Shown piece after piece: positions 1 through 9,924 of a stretch of DNA of 64,000 nt. Below the pieces are notes generated by a model. The model was given only the letters and a program-made list of their open reading frames with translations, did not search any database and was not told the origin of the DNA. The translations under genes and the position numbers were made by a program. The stretch is from Mesorhizobium sp. ES1-1. Its GTDB lineage: Bacteria; Pseudomonadota; Alphaproteobacteria; Rhizobiales; Rhizobiaceae. Position 1 is the first letter of the stretch, and each line of letters opens with the position of its first letter. The DNA lies in contig NZ_JAIUGX010000007.1 in the NCBI RefSeq assembly GCF_020164785.1, forward strand, positions 1 to 64,000, written 5' to 3'.

Positions 1-27
1 AACCATCGAGGCAACCGAATGCAGGAA

Positions 28-1092
28 CTACTTTGAAAACGCAGGATACGCTTCCGTCAAAACGTGAAACGCTCTAGCAAGCGCGACGTCAAGTGGGCGA
101 TCAGCTGGCGGACCGAACTCATTTCGCGCTTTGGCTTGAATGCTGGCGCTAAGCGAATGGGCATAGAGGCGCGCGAAGCCCCTGTGCTGCCGGCGCATAA
201 ACGCCGACTGGCCGAGCTGCCAGCATCGCTCGATTTCGGCAGTGATAGCCGGGTTAGTCCAGGTGGCGTAGCCCGCCGCCGTGTAGACAGCGATCTCGCC
301 GCCATAGAGCCCGTCTTCCGCCACGAGGAAGTCTACACGGATGTAATCGAGATCGCCGGCGATGCGGGGCGCGAGCGAGATCGCCTCGCGGACATGGGCG
401 AGCAGCCGCTCATTGACCGGCAGGGCCTGGTCCTCGCGAGGATAGTCCGGATCGCGGCCTGGCATAGGAACGGCATTGCGGTCGAACAGCAGCGACCGAT
501 CGGCTTGTGTATCCTCCACCCATACGTGGCAAATGATTCCACCGCAGACATGCACCTTGATGTCGGTGGCGACCGTGCCTCCGCACAGCACCAGCCGTTC
601 TTCCACAAAAACTGCCGGCACGATCGGCCAATAGGACCATTCCCCGTCGCGCACACCGAAGCGCCGTTTAAGCCAGCGGTTTGTGCGATGGATGATGGCG
701 GCGCGGTTGGGTAGCCCATCCGACACGAAGATGTTCATATCGCAGCCGTGATTGACCTTAACCACCAGGTCGCCATCCAGCAAAGCTTGCGGGATTGCAG
801 CGGGGTCTGACCCGGACCACAGCGTTGCGGGAAGCTTCAAGCCGGGATCGGCGCCCCGCATATAGGCTTTTGCGGCGAGCTTGTCGGTCAACGTCACGAA
901 GAGCGGGTTGCGGTCGACAAGTTTTCGCCAGAGCATGCGCTCATGGTAACTTTCAGGGACGGCGGGATTTGGCAGATAGCCAAGCCGCCGCACGAACCGC
1001 AGGATCAGGAACGGATGCCGGAGGGTAAGCCACGCGCGCGCGATCGCCAGGACAATGCGGCTGCCGCGCGAAACATCCGCCTTGGCGGTCAT
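28..1092 (-). CDS. TupA-like ATP-grasp glycan biosynthesis protein
   Basis: About 354 residues. The sequence resembles the TupA-like ATP-grasp family, which occurs in teichuronopeptide and surface polysaccharide clusters and is thought to ligate amino acids or acyl groups to glycans. Family-like features include the early RLGYLPNPAVPESYHERM segment, VVKVNHGCDMN in the middle, and a C-terminal acidic metal/ATP region around DYIRVDFLV and GGEIAVYTAAG. An upstream in-frame start at 1146 exists, but the ATG at 1092 has an AAGG-type ribosome site about nine bases before it. The polysaccharide genes at 3.4–8.4 kb make a capsule or exopolysaccharide role plausible. The exact substrate cannot be read from sequence. 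Confidence 0.75.
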   Translation of the reverse strand: MTAKADVSRGSRIVLAIARAWLTLRHPFLILRFVRRLGYLPNPAVPESYHERMLWRKLVDRNPLFVTLTDKLAAKAYMRGADPGLKLPATLWSGSDPAAIPQALLDGDLVVKVNHGCDMNIFVSDGLPNRAAIIHRTNRWLKRRFGVRDGEWSYWPIVPAVFVEERLVLCGGTVATDIKVHVCGGIICHVWVEDTQADRSLLFDRNAVPMPGRDPDYPREDQALPVNERLLAHVREAISLAPRIAGDLDYIRVDFLVAEDGLYGGEIAVYTAAGYATWTNPAITAEIERCWQLGQSAFMRRQHRGFARLYAHSLSASIQAKARNEFGPPADRPLDVALARAFHVLTEAYPAFSK

Positions 1093-1326
1093 CCAGCAAT
1101 ACCTTGGCCCGTTGGCGTAGCCTCGCCCGGCAGTCTCGCCGGTCAAGCTTCTCCCTTGGCGTAGCGCAAATTACCGTCGCCTAATAGATTGGCCGCGACC
1201 GCAACGGATCTTTTGCCCCGGAAATGTCGAGGCCGCGAAGCAGCGGCTGATTATGGTCCGGCACGTGGAGAAGACCAGCCCTGACCAGACACCAGGGCCG
1301 ATCCTCTCTCTTGCGATCTGCGGCGG

Positions 1327-1560
1327 TCAGATTTTCTTGATTTCCTTCCGCACGACCTTCTCGACATGGTGGTGGTGCCAATGGTGGTGATGCCAGTGAC
1401 GGTGATGCCAGCGGTGGTGGCGGACCCAGTGACGATGGTGATGATGATGGTGATGCATCGTTCTCATCTGAGCCGCATCCGCGCTCGTCGCGCCGATGAC
1501 GGGGACCGTCAAGGCAAGGGCAATTGCAAGGCCGAAGGCCGAAATAAGAGACTTGGTCAT
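1327..1560 (-). CDS. Histidine-rich small secreted protein
   Basis: A 77-residue protein. Residues 1–30 form a signal peptide with a hydrophobic core and an Ala-rich end (likely cut near ADA-AQ). The mature part is dominated by about 21 histidines in runs of 2–7 separated by Trp and Arg, then a basic KVVRKEIKKI tail. An AAAGGA ribosome site lies just before the ATG. His-rich secreted peptides commonly bind Ni, Zn, Cu or Co, so a periplasmic metal buffer is a reasonable inference, but no metal gene is adjacent. Low-complexity coding could mislead, yet signal peptide, ribosome site and uninterrupted frame favour a real gene. Confidence 0.7.
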   Translation of the reverse strand: MTKSLISAFGLAIALALTVPVIGATSADAAQMRTMHHHHHHHRHWVRHHRWHHRHWHHHHWHHHHVEKVVRKEIKKI

Positions 1561-1734
1561 GGATCGTTTCCTTTTGGTGGGTGGGTTTGAACCGGATCGA
1601 TAGTCCGATCGCCGCGCAGGAGATTAAGCTCCCGAATTTTTTCGCGAGTTTTTCCAGATTGTAGCTTTTCGTTTCTGGAGCGTGTCCGACGCAATCGCGC
1701 TGTTGCTGGTTATCGCGAAGAGCCGGCCCCTGGC

Positions 1735-2337
1735 CTACATTGGAGGGACCACGCCATTGTTCCCGACCACGACGCGGCTGGAACTCAACGTGCCGTCGCC
1801 CTGACGCTCGGCGTTGACGAACACGGTCGCGCCCGGCTTCAGATCGGCCTGTGTGGCGGTTGCAAATGTCACGACAGGCGTGTTGTCGGGAATCGCGATC
1901 TTCTTCGTCTGGCCATTGTCATAGGTCAGCGTGACCGCGCGCCCATTGATGTCGGTGACATCGGCGACGGTACCGTTGGTCATGCGGCTATTAGGCTGCA
2001 GGTCCCACGCACGATCACCTTCGCCTGTGCCCTTCAACGCCGCGGGGAAGATCACCACTTCCAGGGCGCCGCTGCCGCCATCGGCTTTCGGCACCGACGC
2101 GATGCCGAGGAAATCACCCGGCTTGATGTCCTTTATGGATGCATTGGCGACGCCGGAAACTTTCCAGCCGGCTGCGAGCTTGATCGCATCCAGACTGCCG
2201 TCGCGGGTCTTCACGGTCAACAGCGACCCATCGAAGCCAACGACAGTGCCGCGTACGCGCATGGCATCGGCTTGGGCTAACCCTGTTCCCGCGACCAGGA
2301 GAGCAAGGCCCAGAGCGACAGACGTCATCGGTTTCAC
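1735..2337 (-). CDS. Periplasmic DUF5666-like β-rich protein
   Basis: A 200-residue protein with a classic signal peptide (residues 1–23, ending LAQADA). The mature chain has two OB-like repeats of the form V-x-G-x-V-x-x-x-D-G-x-x-L-T-V, around residues 28–45 and 120–140. Each is followed by a segment ending in DIKPGDFLGIA or DLKPGATVFVNA. This layout matches secreted DUF5666-type proteins of unknown role. It lies beside the His-rich secreted peptide but 174 bases separate them, so co-transcription is not evident. No enzymatic motif is visible. Confidence 0.7.
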   Translation of the reverse strand: MKPMTSVALGLALLVAGTGLAQADAMRVRGTVVGFDGSLLTVKTRDGSLDAIKLAAGWKVSGVANASIKDIKPGDFLGIASVPKADGGSGALEVVIFPAALKGTGEGDRAWDLQPNSRMTNGTVADVTDINGRAVTLTYDNGQTKKIAIPDNTPVVTFATATQADLKPGATVFVNAERQGDGTLSSSRVVVGNNGVVPPM

Positions 2338-2625
2338 TGTGTTTATCCTTCAAAAGGCTGGCCGGATCGAATGCCAGCGACAGTCAATCAACGCTCGAAC
2401 CAGCAGAAACCGCGATCAATTCGGCCAGCTCCGAACTCAATTGAAATTGATCGAATTCCCGCATCACTCAGCCGGTCAATTGCTTGGCCTCCTTGGCGCG
2501 TTAAGTTTTTTGACGCCTGTTCTTCGCAAAACGGGCTTGCCGACCTGCGACCTGAGCGTGTTTATATCCGCGGCCATGAACCAATTTCCGGCACCGCCAA
2601 AAGTAACGAACCATGGTGTTCAATA

Positions 2626-3087
2626 ATGAGCCTGGACTCCGTTCGTGCCTTCTTTGCCGCCCATGCGCCCGACATCGAGGTCATCGTGACGGAGGCGAGT
2701 TCGGCGACCGTGGCGCTGGCGGCCGAGGCCCATGGCGTGTTGCCGGCGCAGATTGCCAAGACGATCTGCCTGCGGGTTGGCGATCGCACCATGCTCGTCG
2801 TCACCAGCGGCATTGCCAGGTTAGACAACAGGAAATTCAAGGACCGGTTCGGTGGCAAGCCACGCATGCTCGATGCTGAAGAGGTTGTCGCCGCCACGAG
2901 CCATCCTGTCGGCGGCGTCTGCCCGTTCGGCCTGCCTGCGCCGCTCCCGGTTTTCTGCGATGTGTCGTTGCGCGAATTCGAGGAGGTCGTGCCCGCCGCC
3001 GGCGCGACCAATGCCGCTGTGCGGATCACGCCGCAGAGGATGGCCGAGCTCACCGGGGCGGAGTGGGTGGATGTGTGCCAGGGGTAG
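2626..3087 (+). CDS. YbaK/ProX-type aminoacyl-tRNA deacylase
   Basis: A 153-residue protein covering the YbaK/aa-tRNA editing domain. Family members in trans hydrolyse mischarged tRNAs, classically Cys- or Ala-tRNA(Pro). Visible hallmarks are the conserved Lys in AKTICLR, the GGVCPFGLP loop and the PAAGATNAAVRI segment near the C-terminus. The ATG at 2626 (MSLDSVRAF) gives the usual family length, so longer in-frame extensions upstream are rejected. It lies about 105 bases upstream of a tRNA-Pro gene on the same strand, which fits a proline-tRNA quality-control role but may be coincidence. The precise mischarged substrate is not predictable here. Confidence 0.85.
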   Translation: MSLDSVRAFFAAHAPDIEVIVTEASSATVALAAEAHGVLPAQIAKTICLRVGDRTMLVVTSGIARLDNRKFKDRFGGKPRMLDAEEVVAATSHPVGGVCPFGLPAPLPVFCDVSLREFEEVVPAAGATNAAVRITPQRMAELTGAEWVDVCQG

Positions 3088-3192
3088 GGCGGCCCGCATT
3101 GCCGGGCTCGCCAGCATTGGCAAAGCAACGTATGGCGGTCGCCGAATTTCGGTTGACCGGAGCGGGGTTATCACGATACATCGCGACCGGTC

Positions 3193-3269
<77 letters not shown>

Positions 3270-3408
3270 ACATAAACAAAGACTTTACCACTTCCCCCAG
3301 AGGTGGCTGTAGACCATTTGGTGTAGCCAGCCTCATCAGAAGGCCCGCTCTAAGCAAAGCCGTTGCTGACCAAATGAAGCTTGCCTGCCTACCTAAGTTC
3401 CCCCACGC

Positions 3409-4944
3409 TCAATACGCGTTTTCCGTATTCAGCAGGCGCAGCGGGGTCAGTAGCAGGATCTTGAGATCGAACAGCAGCGACCAGTTCTCGATGTAATAGA
3501 GGTCGAATTCCGTGCGCATGCGGATCTTCTCGTTGGTGTCCATCTCGCCACGCCAGCCATTGATCTGCGCCCAGCCGGTGACGCCGGGCTTGACCTTGTG
3601 GCGCGCGAAATAGCCATCGACCACTTCATTGTAGAGAAGATTGTGCGACTGCGCGGCGATTGCGTGCGGGCGCGGCCCTACAAGCGACAGTGAACCGAGC
3701 AGCGCGTTGAAGAACTGCGGCAGTTCGTCGATAGAGGTCTTGCGGATGAAGCGGCCGACGCGGGTGACGCGCGGGTCGTTCTTGGTCACGGTCTGCTTGG
3801 CTGTCGGGTCGGCCTTGTCGGTGTACATCGACCGGAACTTGTAGACCTCGATGACCTCGTTGTTGAAACCGTGCCGCTTCTGGTGGAACAGCACCGGTCC
3901 CTTGCTGTCCAGCTTGATGGCGATCGCCGTGGCCAGCATCACCGGCGAAAAGACCACGATCCCGATCAGGGAAAAGACGATGTCGAAGGCGCGCTTGGCG
4001 ACCGAATCCCAGTCGTTGATGGGCTTGTCGAATATGTCGAGCATCGGCACCGAGCCGATGTAGGAATAGGCGCGCGGGCGGAACCGCAGCGCGTTGGAAT
4101 GCGCCGATAGGCGGATGTCGACCGGTAGAACCCAAAGCTTCTTGAGCAACTGCAGAACGCGCGTTTCTGCAGTCACCGGCAGCGAGACGATCAGCATGTC
4201 TATGCGCGCGATGCGGGCGAATTCGATCAGTTCGGAAACGGTGCCGAGCTTGGGATAGCCGGCGACGATGGGCGGCGAGCGCTTGTCGCCGCGGTCATCG
4301 AAGATGCCGCAGATACGGATGTCGTTGTAGGGCTGCTTCTCGACGGAGCGGATCAGGATTTCCGCCGCCTTGCCGCCGCCGACGATGACGGCGCGGCGTT
4401 CCATGCGGCCGTCGCGCGCCCAGCGGCGAATCAGCCTCGACATCACCACTCTGAGACCAATGATGAGTGCGAAGCCGACGACAAACCAAGTGCCGAACAC
4501 GAGACGCGAATAGTCGCCCGACATTTTCATGACGAACGCTGTCAGCGCCATGAGCGCGAAAGTGCCGGCCCAGACGACCAGGATCCGGCCAAGGCTGACG
4601 ATCGGCCGCATCAGGGAGGGCAGCTGGTAGCAATCGGTGACGTCGAGCAGGAGCACGGCGAGGAAGGAGGCAGAGGCGATGGTCAGAGGATATTGCCAGG
4701 CAAGGTAGGTGAAGAAGCCGACATAATTGAAATAAACAAGCAGCCCGGACAGGAACAGCACGGCGAATTCGACAATACGAAGCACGCCGCTGACCATAAT
4801 TGGCGACATCGTATCGCGCCTGTATTGTGAAGCGACCTGGCGGGCGACGTCATTCATGCCGCCGGGCGCTTCACCGCTGGCGGGCGTCTCAATTTTGCGC
4901 ACTGCCTCCGATGAAAAGCGGCGCGCGGGATCGATCTCGTTCAT
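3409..4944 (-). CDS. Undecaprenyl-phosphate sugar phosphotransferase (WcaJ/ExoY type)
   Basis: About 511 residues, a polyisoprenyl-phosphate hexose-1-phosphate transferase that starts polysaccharide repeat-unit assembly on the inner membrane. The N-terminal half has several membrane segments (about residues 48–165), then a nucleotide-binding-like CoA/NAD fold ([11 protein letters not shown], about 185–195). A C-terminal bacterial sugar transferase domain starts near residue 316 with [12 protein letters not shown]. Signature motifs IDELPQ (about 405–410), LVGPRP (about 421–426) and KPGVTGWAQ are intact. The ATG at 4944 is preferred over an upstream one at 5007 because MNEIDP begins the family-like region. 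It shares orientation with the export lipoprotein at 5341–5904, 396 bases upstream. Confidence 0.9.
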   Translation of the reverse strand: MNEIDPARRFSSEAVRKIETPASGEAPGGMNDVARQVASQYRRDTMSPIMVSGVLRIVEFAVLFLSGLLVYFNYVGFFTYLAWQYPLTIASASFLAVLLLDVTDCYQLPSLMRPIVSLGRILVVWAGTFALMALTAFVMKMSGDYSRLVFGTWFVVGFALIIGLRVVMSRLIRRWARDGRMERRAVIVGGGKAAEILIRSVEKQPYNDIRICGIFDDRGDKRSPPIVAGYPKLGTVSELIEFARIARIDMLIVSLPVTAETRVLQLLKKLWVLPVDIRLSAHSNALRFRPRAYSYIGSVPMLDIFDKPINDWDSVAKRAFDIVFSLIGIVVFSPVMLATAIAIKLDSKGPVLFHQKRHGFNNEVIEVYKFRSMYTDKADPTAKQTVTKNDPRVTRVGRFIRKTSIDELPQFFNALLGSLSLVGPRPHAIAAQSHNLLYNEVVDGYFARHKVKPGVTGWAQINGWRGEMDTNEKIRMRTEFDLYYIENWSLLFDLKILLLTPLRLLNTENAY

Positions 4945-5340
4945 GGGCTTTCCGCAAGCTTGCCCTCGATGTATAGCAAAAAGAGAGCTAAGAAAGCCTT
5001 TTAACAATGCGTGGCTTTGAAAAGGCTCAGAGATATTCGCCCGACGCAGCCAAATACGCGCCCCATGAGGCGCTCTATCGCAAAGATGATTGTCCCGGCT
5101 CTCGTGTTTCGGTCATGGCCCGGGCGCTCTCCGTGCGGCAGGTAGAGGCGGGCTACGCAAAACCTTGATACCCGCAACAATAGGCCGAACGGACGGCAGA
5201 GGCGCTACTCGGCGCCTGACCGTGCAATACGTCCGGCCACAATCCTTTTGATGATCCGATATTTGCCCAAGGCCGCCGCTGCACCGGCGTGGTGAGCGAA
5301 GCAATGAACGATCCTGCGGATACCCGCCACGCCTGGTCAT
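4945..5340. other. Intergenic region between sugar transferase and export lipoprotein
   Basis: A 396-base stretch with no convincing gene; short ORFs here have no recognisable features. A six-base inverted repeat AGGCGC/GCGCCT with a six-base loop lies at 5201–5218 but lacks a T tract. It probably holds the leader or promoter of the downstream − strand transferase gene. Confidence 0.5.
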
Positions 5341-5904
5341 TCAAAACAGGCGTTCGCGTACGTAGACCGTATCGCCCGGCAGAAGCGGATCGGACGTGAT
5401 CACGCGGCCGGTCATTACCTTGCCGTTGATGTCGCGGGTGATGTCGACGCTTTCCTGGTTCGCCCGCGGTGTGAAGCCGCCGGCAATGGCGATCGCCTTC
5501 TGCACGGTCAGGCCGGCAACATAGGAATACTGGCCGGAGGCGCCGACTTCGCCCATGACGAAGATCGGTCGGTAGCGATCGATTTCGACCGACACGTCGG
5601 GATCGCGCAGGTAACCCTGTCGAAGTTTGTCGGCGATTTCCTTTTCCATCTGCTGCGCTGTGTGGCCGCGTGCTGGTATGGCGCCGACAAGCGGGAAGGA
5701 AAGATAGCCGGATTGGTCGACGCTGTAGGTGTTGGTCAACCCTTCCTGCTCGAACACGGTGACACGAATGCGGTCACCAGCGCCCAGCCGATAGGGCTGC
5801 TCGAGCACCTCGTGGAAGGCCGCAGGCGTCGGTCGGTAGCTGGAACAGCCTGCGAGCATCGAAACGGCAAGAAGCGCGCGAAGCAGGGAAGCAGTGCTTT
5901 TCAT
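5341..5904 (-). CDS. Polysaccharide export lipoprotein (Wza/GumB/ExoF family)
   Basis: A 187-residue outer-membrane polysaccharide export protein. The N-terminus is a lipoprotein signal with lipobox LAGC (Cys20). A Poly_export domain follows, beginning YRLGAGDRIRVTVFEQEGLTNTYSV, then a SLBB-like region (VMGEVGASGQYSYVAGLTVQKAIAIAGGFT). It is shorter than Wza, in keeping with GumB-type proteins. The ATG at 5904 places the signal peptide correctly; an upstream start at 5961 would add a hydrophilic leader before it. It is divergent from the GumC/Wzz-like gene at 6162, and together they would form the periplasmic part of the secretion channel. Confidence 0.9.
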   Translation of the reverse strand: MKSTASLLRALLAVSMLAGCSSYRPTPAAFHEVLEQPYRLGAGDRIRVTVFEQEGLTNTYSVDQSGYLSFPLVGAIPARGHTAQQMEKEIADKLRQGYLRDPDVSVEIDRYRPIFVMGEVGASGQYSYVAGLTVQKAIAIAGGFTPRANQESVDITRDINGKVMTGRVITSDPLLPGDTVYVRERLF

Positions 5905-6161
5905 GACCGGACACGTACCTTCGGCTGGCCGCCGCTCGTCGCGGCAAACATCAGGGATCAAGGTCCGTTATCATCCTGTTAGGGTTAATGGCGGGTAAAG
6001 GGATGCCGAAGCCTCGTCGCGCTTATGGCCTCAACCAGTGGATTTTGTCGCCGCCATTCGGTCAAGCAAGCAGAGCCGTCACGCGAGCGCTGCCAAGATC
6101 TTTACGCCTGATTTACCATGTTTGTTTACGTTCGTACGACACAGTGCCGGAGTACGCATGC

Positions 6162-8375
6162 ATGTCCGTTCAGTCCACGGCCGCAGATGTCGAAATCTAC
6201 CCAAGGCCGCGCGTCGCACGCCTGGCGCGCAACTGGCTACGCATGCTGGTCATCGCCTTAGCGGTGGCAGGGGCGGCATTCGCCTTCTCCATGACGGCCG
6301 AGCGGCACTACAAGGCTGAAGCGCAGATCAAGATCGAGACAGGCGCATCCTTCAAGCAGGGGATCGCTACCGAGGTGCAGATCGTCTCGTCGAGCGACAT
6401 CCTCAAGCAGGTTGCGCTCAAGCTCAACCTCGCGCAGCTGGCCGAATTCGACGACGCAACCAATATGTCCTCGCTCACCAAGCTGCTCGTTATTGCCGGC
6501 CTCAGGAGCGACCCGCAAGAAATACCGGCTGAAGAGCGCGTGCTCAATAAGATGCGCGACGTGCTCAATGTCCACGGCGTGGAAAAGACCGGCGTCATAG
6601 CCATCGAATTTTCCTCGCAGGACCCCGAGCTTGCCGAAGCCGTGCCGAATGCGATCGCTCAAGCCTATATCGCTACACGGGGCAGCGCCAAGATCCGTTC
6701 AAACTCTGCCGAGACCTCCTTTTTTGGCCCCGAGTACGCGAACCTGCAGCAGCAGGTAAAGGATGCCGAGGCCAAGGTCGCAAATTACCGGTCGCAATCC
6801 GACTCCGGGGTGGGCGCCGACAGCGCGGTTTTCGCCACGCAGCAGCTATCGGAATTGTCGAGTGAATTGCTGCGCGTGCGTGCCACCCGTGCGTCTGCGG
6901 AAGCAGGCGCCGACAGCGTGCGAAAGGCATTGCAGGGCGGCGGTTCTCTTGATGTGGTGCCCGAGCTCTCGTCTTCGGACCTGATCCAGCGTCTGCGCGG
7001 GCGGCGTGTCGAACTCAGGGCCAGCCTTGCCGACCTCTCCATCACCCTGCTGGACAATCATCCGCGTATCCGTGCGCTGAAGTCCCAGCTTGCAGATCTG
7101 GACGGCCAGATCCGCAACGAGGCTCAGAAGGTCATGAGGGGCCTGGCGATGCAGGCACAGACCGCGCAGGCGCGTGAGACCAAGCTCCTCGCCGACGTCA
7201 ACACGCTCAAACCCGCGGCGGCGCGTGCCAGTGAGCAGCAGGTCGAACTTGACGCGCTGCAGCGCGACGCCAATGCCAGGCGCCGGCAGCTCGAAACCTA
7301 TCAGGCCAGCTATCTTGCCGGGCAGTCAGGCAAAGAGGGCAGCTATCCTCCGGTCGACGTCCGCATCCTGTCCGAAGCCGAGGTGCCTTCAGAGCCCTAT
7401 TTCCCGAAAGTGTTGCCGACCGTCGGCGCTGCCTTCGCCGGTTCCCTGCTGATCATGGCCATCGCGACCCTACTGCAACAGCTGTTTTCCGGACGAGCCA
7501 TGCGGCCGGCAGCCGGCGCCCGCTTCGAGCGCATCGACGAGGTGGAGATGCCTGCGATCCGACAGGAACCGATTGTCGACACGTTCCAGGATCGCGCTGC
7601 CGACGGGACGGCGCCACCTGAACCGACCCTGCGGCCTGGGCCCTTTGAGGGGGGCGTTGCGGCTGCCGCGCCGATTCCGTCGGTTCAAACGGTCGCCAAC
7701 GACCGATTTGCCGCGCACGCCGAGCCGGTGGCTCGGGACCAAACCGTGACTGCGCGCGAGCCGGTACATTCTGTCCTGGGTGAGATCGGCATAGAAAGCG
7801 CGGCTGAGAGACTGATCGCAAGCGGCACGGCCCGCGCCATATTCGTCTCGCCGGAAGGCGACGAGGCGGCTGCCTCGGCCGTGCTTGTGGCGCGTGAGGT
7901 CTCCGACGCGGGCCTGCGTGTGCTGCTGCTCGACCTCACTGCTGCGGGTGCGGCGTCGCGGCCTATGCTGGACGGCAGACTGTTCGCTGGCATCACCAAC
8001 CTGCTCGCTTCGGAAGCCCAGTTCAGCGATGTCATCCACGCGGATCTCTATTCCGACTGCCACGTCATTCCCGTGGGCACCGCTGATCCGGTCCGCGCCA
8101 TGCGCGCTGCCGATCGTCTGCCCATCATCATGCAATCGCTGGCTACCGCCTACGATCTGGTGGTGGTCGAATGCGGTCCCGCCGACGCGGCAGGCATCAG
8201 CCGTGTGACCGGCGATGCCACAGAGGTCTTCTTGTCCATGCTGGAACCCGACAAGGAGGTGGCGCAGGCCGCGCACCATCTGATCGAAAGCGGATATCCG
8301 GACCTGACATTGGTGACGCCGCGACGCCACCAGCAGCCTGGCTGGCCGGTGTATGGACGCCGAACCGCTGCGTAA
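6162..8375 (+). CDS. GumC/Wzz-type polysaccharide co-polymerase with degenerate BY-kinase domain
   Basis: About 737 residues starting at MSVQSTAAD. A Wzz domain with a first membrane segment lies at about residues 25–45, followed by long coiled-coil helices (about 190–400), a second membrane segment (about 418–440) and a Pro/Ala-rich linker. The C-terminal part (about 558–720) aligns by eye with bacterial tyrosine kinases. In place of the Walker A lysine loop it reads VSPEGDEAAASA, the A' region is LLLDLTAAG, the Walker B-like strand LVVVECGPAD remains, and no tyrosine cluster ends the protein. It probably controls chain length/export without kinase activity. Upstream start codons are possible, but this one is close to the family start. 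Confidence 0.85.
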   Translation: MSVQSTAADVEIYPRPRVARLARNWLRMLVIALAVAGAAFAFSMTAERHYKAEAQIKIETGASFKQGIATEVQIVSSSDILKQVALKLNLAQLAEFDDATNMSSLTKLLVIAGLRSDPQEIPAEERVLNKMRDVLNVHGVEKTGVIAIEFSSQDPELAEAVPNAIAQAYIATRGSAKIRSNSAETSFFGPEYANLQQQVKDAEAKVANYRSQSDSGVGADSAVFATQQLSELSSELLRVRATRASAEAGADSVRKALQGGGSLDVVPELSSSDLIQRLRGRRVELRASLADLSITLLDNHPRIRALKSQLADLDGQIRNEAQKVMRGLAMQAQTAQARETKLLADVNTLKPAAARASEQQVELDALQRDANARRRQLETYQASYLAGQSGKEGSYPPVDVRILSEAEVPSEPYFPKVLPTVGAAFAGSLLIMAIATLLQQLFSGRAMRPAAGARFERIDEVEMPAIRQEPIVDTFQDRAADGTAPPEPTLRPGPFEGGVAAAAPIPSVQTVANDRFAAHAEPVARDQTVTAREPVHSVLGEIGIESAAERLIASGTARAIFVSPEGDEAAASAVLVAREVSDAGLRVLLLDLTAAGAASRPMLDGRLFAGITNLLASEAQFSDVIHADLYSDCHVIPVGTADPVRAMRAADRLPIIMQSLATAYDLVVVECGPADAAGISRVTGDATEVFLSMLEPDKEVAQAAHHLIESGYPDLTLVTPRRHQQPGWPVYGRRTAA

Positions 8376-8396
8376 ACGTAACGATCAATCGGAACT

Positions 8397-8612
8397 TCAG
8401 CGCTTGGGTCGCTGTTCCAGCATCAGCCATTTGATGATGCCCATTGCCGGCAGCACCCACAGCAGGCCGCTAAGCAGGAAGAACAGAAAATGCACCCACG
8501 GCCCGGACTCTGACAGCCGGGCGACGGCGAAGATCGACGCCACCAGCGCATAGATGACGACCAGCGCCAACAGCAGGAATGTTCCGATCAGCTTTTTCAG
8601 GCGCATGGACAT
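8397..8612 (-). CDS. DUF2842 small membrane protein
   Basis: A 71-residue protein with two strongly hydrophobic helices (about residues 8–30 and 38–62), a basic N-terminus (MSMRLKK) and a basic C-terminal tail. Size and pattern (PWVHFLFFLLSGLLWVLP) fit the alphaproteobacterial DUF2842 family, whose function is unknown. It is convergent with the GumC-like gene and divergent from ctaA. A second Met two residues downstream could also start translation. Confidence 0.75.
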   Translation of the reverse strand: MSMRLKKLIGTFLLLALVVIYALVASIFAVARLSESGPWVHFLFFLLSGLLWVLPAMGIIKWLMLEQRPKR

Positions 8613-8762
8613 GTCGCGGTCTCTTTGATGGCTATGGCTTAGGCCGAACGGAAGACGCGCGCAACCCGGCGGACCCGGCGCGACGGCGTGCCGCGCTGCC
8701 TGGACTTGCCAGCAACGGTGCGTTGGTTCACCAATCCGCCAAACAAACGCCGGTACCAGACC

Positions 8763-9854
8763 ATGGCTGCCATATCCCTTGCCGAGCCTTTCCTAGCCCG
8801 CGACCGCGACCTGCATAACCGGGCGCTGGTGCGAGGCTGGCTTTACATTGTGCTTCTTGTGCTGTTTGCGCTGGTGCTGGTCGGCGGCGCCACCAGACTC
8901 ACAGATTCCGGCCTGTCGATTACGGAGTGGAAGCCGATCCACGGGGTGATCCCGCCGCTCAACGACGCCGAGTGGCAGGAGGAGTTCCAGCTCTATCAGC
9001 GCATTCCGCAATATGCCGAGCTCAACAAGGGCATGAGCCTTGCGGCGTTCAAGTCCATTTTCTGGTGGGAATGGGCGCACCGCGTCCTGGCTCGCAGCGT
9101 CGGAATGGTCTTTGCGTTGCCGCTGCTAGTGTTCTGGGCGACTCGCCGCATCGAGCGCGGGCTGGGGCCGAAACTGGTGGGCATTCTGCTGCTTGGCGGC
9201 CTGCAGGGCGCCATCGGCTGGTGGATGGTGGCGTCCGGGCTCGTCGATCGGGTCTCCGTGAGCCAGTATCGGCTCGCGACCCATCTTACGCTTGCCGCGT
9301 TGATCTTCACCGCCACGATGGTGGTGGCGCGCGGGCTGGCGCCGCATTCGGAACCTGCCGCGGATCGACCCACGCAGCGACTGGCCGGCGTCATCGTGCT
9401 TATGGCGCTGGTTCAAATCTATCTCGGGGGCCTGGTCGCCGGACTCGACGCCGGCTTGAGCTACAACACCTGGCCGTTGATGGACGGCAAGGTCATCCCG
9501 GCCGATCTCCTGCTGCTCGAGCCGGCGTGGCGAAATTTCTTCGAGAATCCAAAGACGGTGCAGTTCGTCCATCGGCTCGGCGCCTATACGGTGTTCATCC
9601 TCGCCTTGTGGCACATGATCGCGACCCATCGGCGGCAGCCGGGTTCGACCCATACGCGGCGCGCGACGCTGCTCTTCCTGGCCGTGGCAGCGCAGGCGTC
9701 GATCGGCATCGCGACGCTGCTGATGCATGTGCCCCTACACCTGGCGCTGACGCATCAGGCATTCGCCCTTGTCCTGCTTGGATTTGCGGCAGCGCATTGG
9801 CGTGGCACGAAGGGTGCTTATCCCTTGCCACATGGCATCGCGCTTCGGAACTAA
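8763..9854 (+). CDS. ctaA: Heme A synthase (COX15/CtaA)
   Basis: A 363-residue multispanning membrane protein that oxidises the C8 methyl of heme O to form heme A for aa3-type cytochrome oxidase. Evidence is the eight-helix profile and family motifs: [19 protein letters not shown] near the N-terminus, [34 protein letters not shown] and [10 protein letters not shown]. The conserved His residues in these blocks serve as heme ligands. The ATG at 8763 (MAAISLAEP) gives the normal family length; a longer in-frame reading from 8688 is unlikely. It lies next to argC, an arrangement I recall from other Rhizobiales. Confidence 0.95.
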   Translation: MAAISLAEPFLARDRDLHNRALVRGWLYIVLLVLFALVLVGGATRLTDSGLSITEWKPIHGVIPPLNDAEWQEEFQLYQRIPQYAELNKGMSLAAFKSIFWWEWAHRVLARSVGMVFALPLLVFWATRRIERGLGPKLVGILLLGGLQGAIGWWMVASGLVDRVSVSQYRLATHLTLAALIFTATMVVARGLAPHSEPAADRPTQRLAGVIVLMALVQIYLGGLVAGLDAGLSYNTWPLMDGKVIPADLLLLEPAWRNFFENPKTVQFVHRLGAYTVFILALWHMIATHRRQPGSTHTRRATLLFLAVAAQASIGIATLLMHVPLHLALTHQAFALVLLGFAAAHWRGTKGAYPLPHGIALRN

Positions 9855-9924
9855 TCCGACGGTTAGAGCAAGAACTCGCCCGACCGCGCGCTGACCTCGC
9901 AGCGCGCGTGAAATGCTTCGTGCA

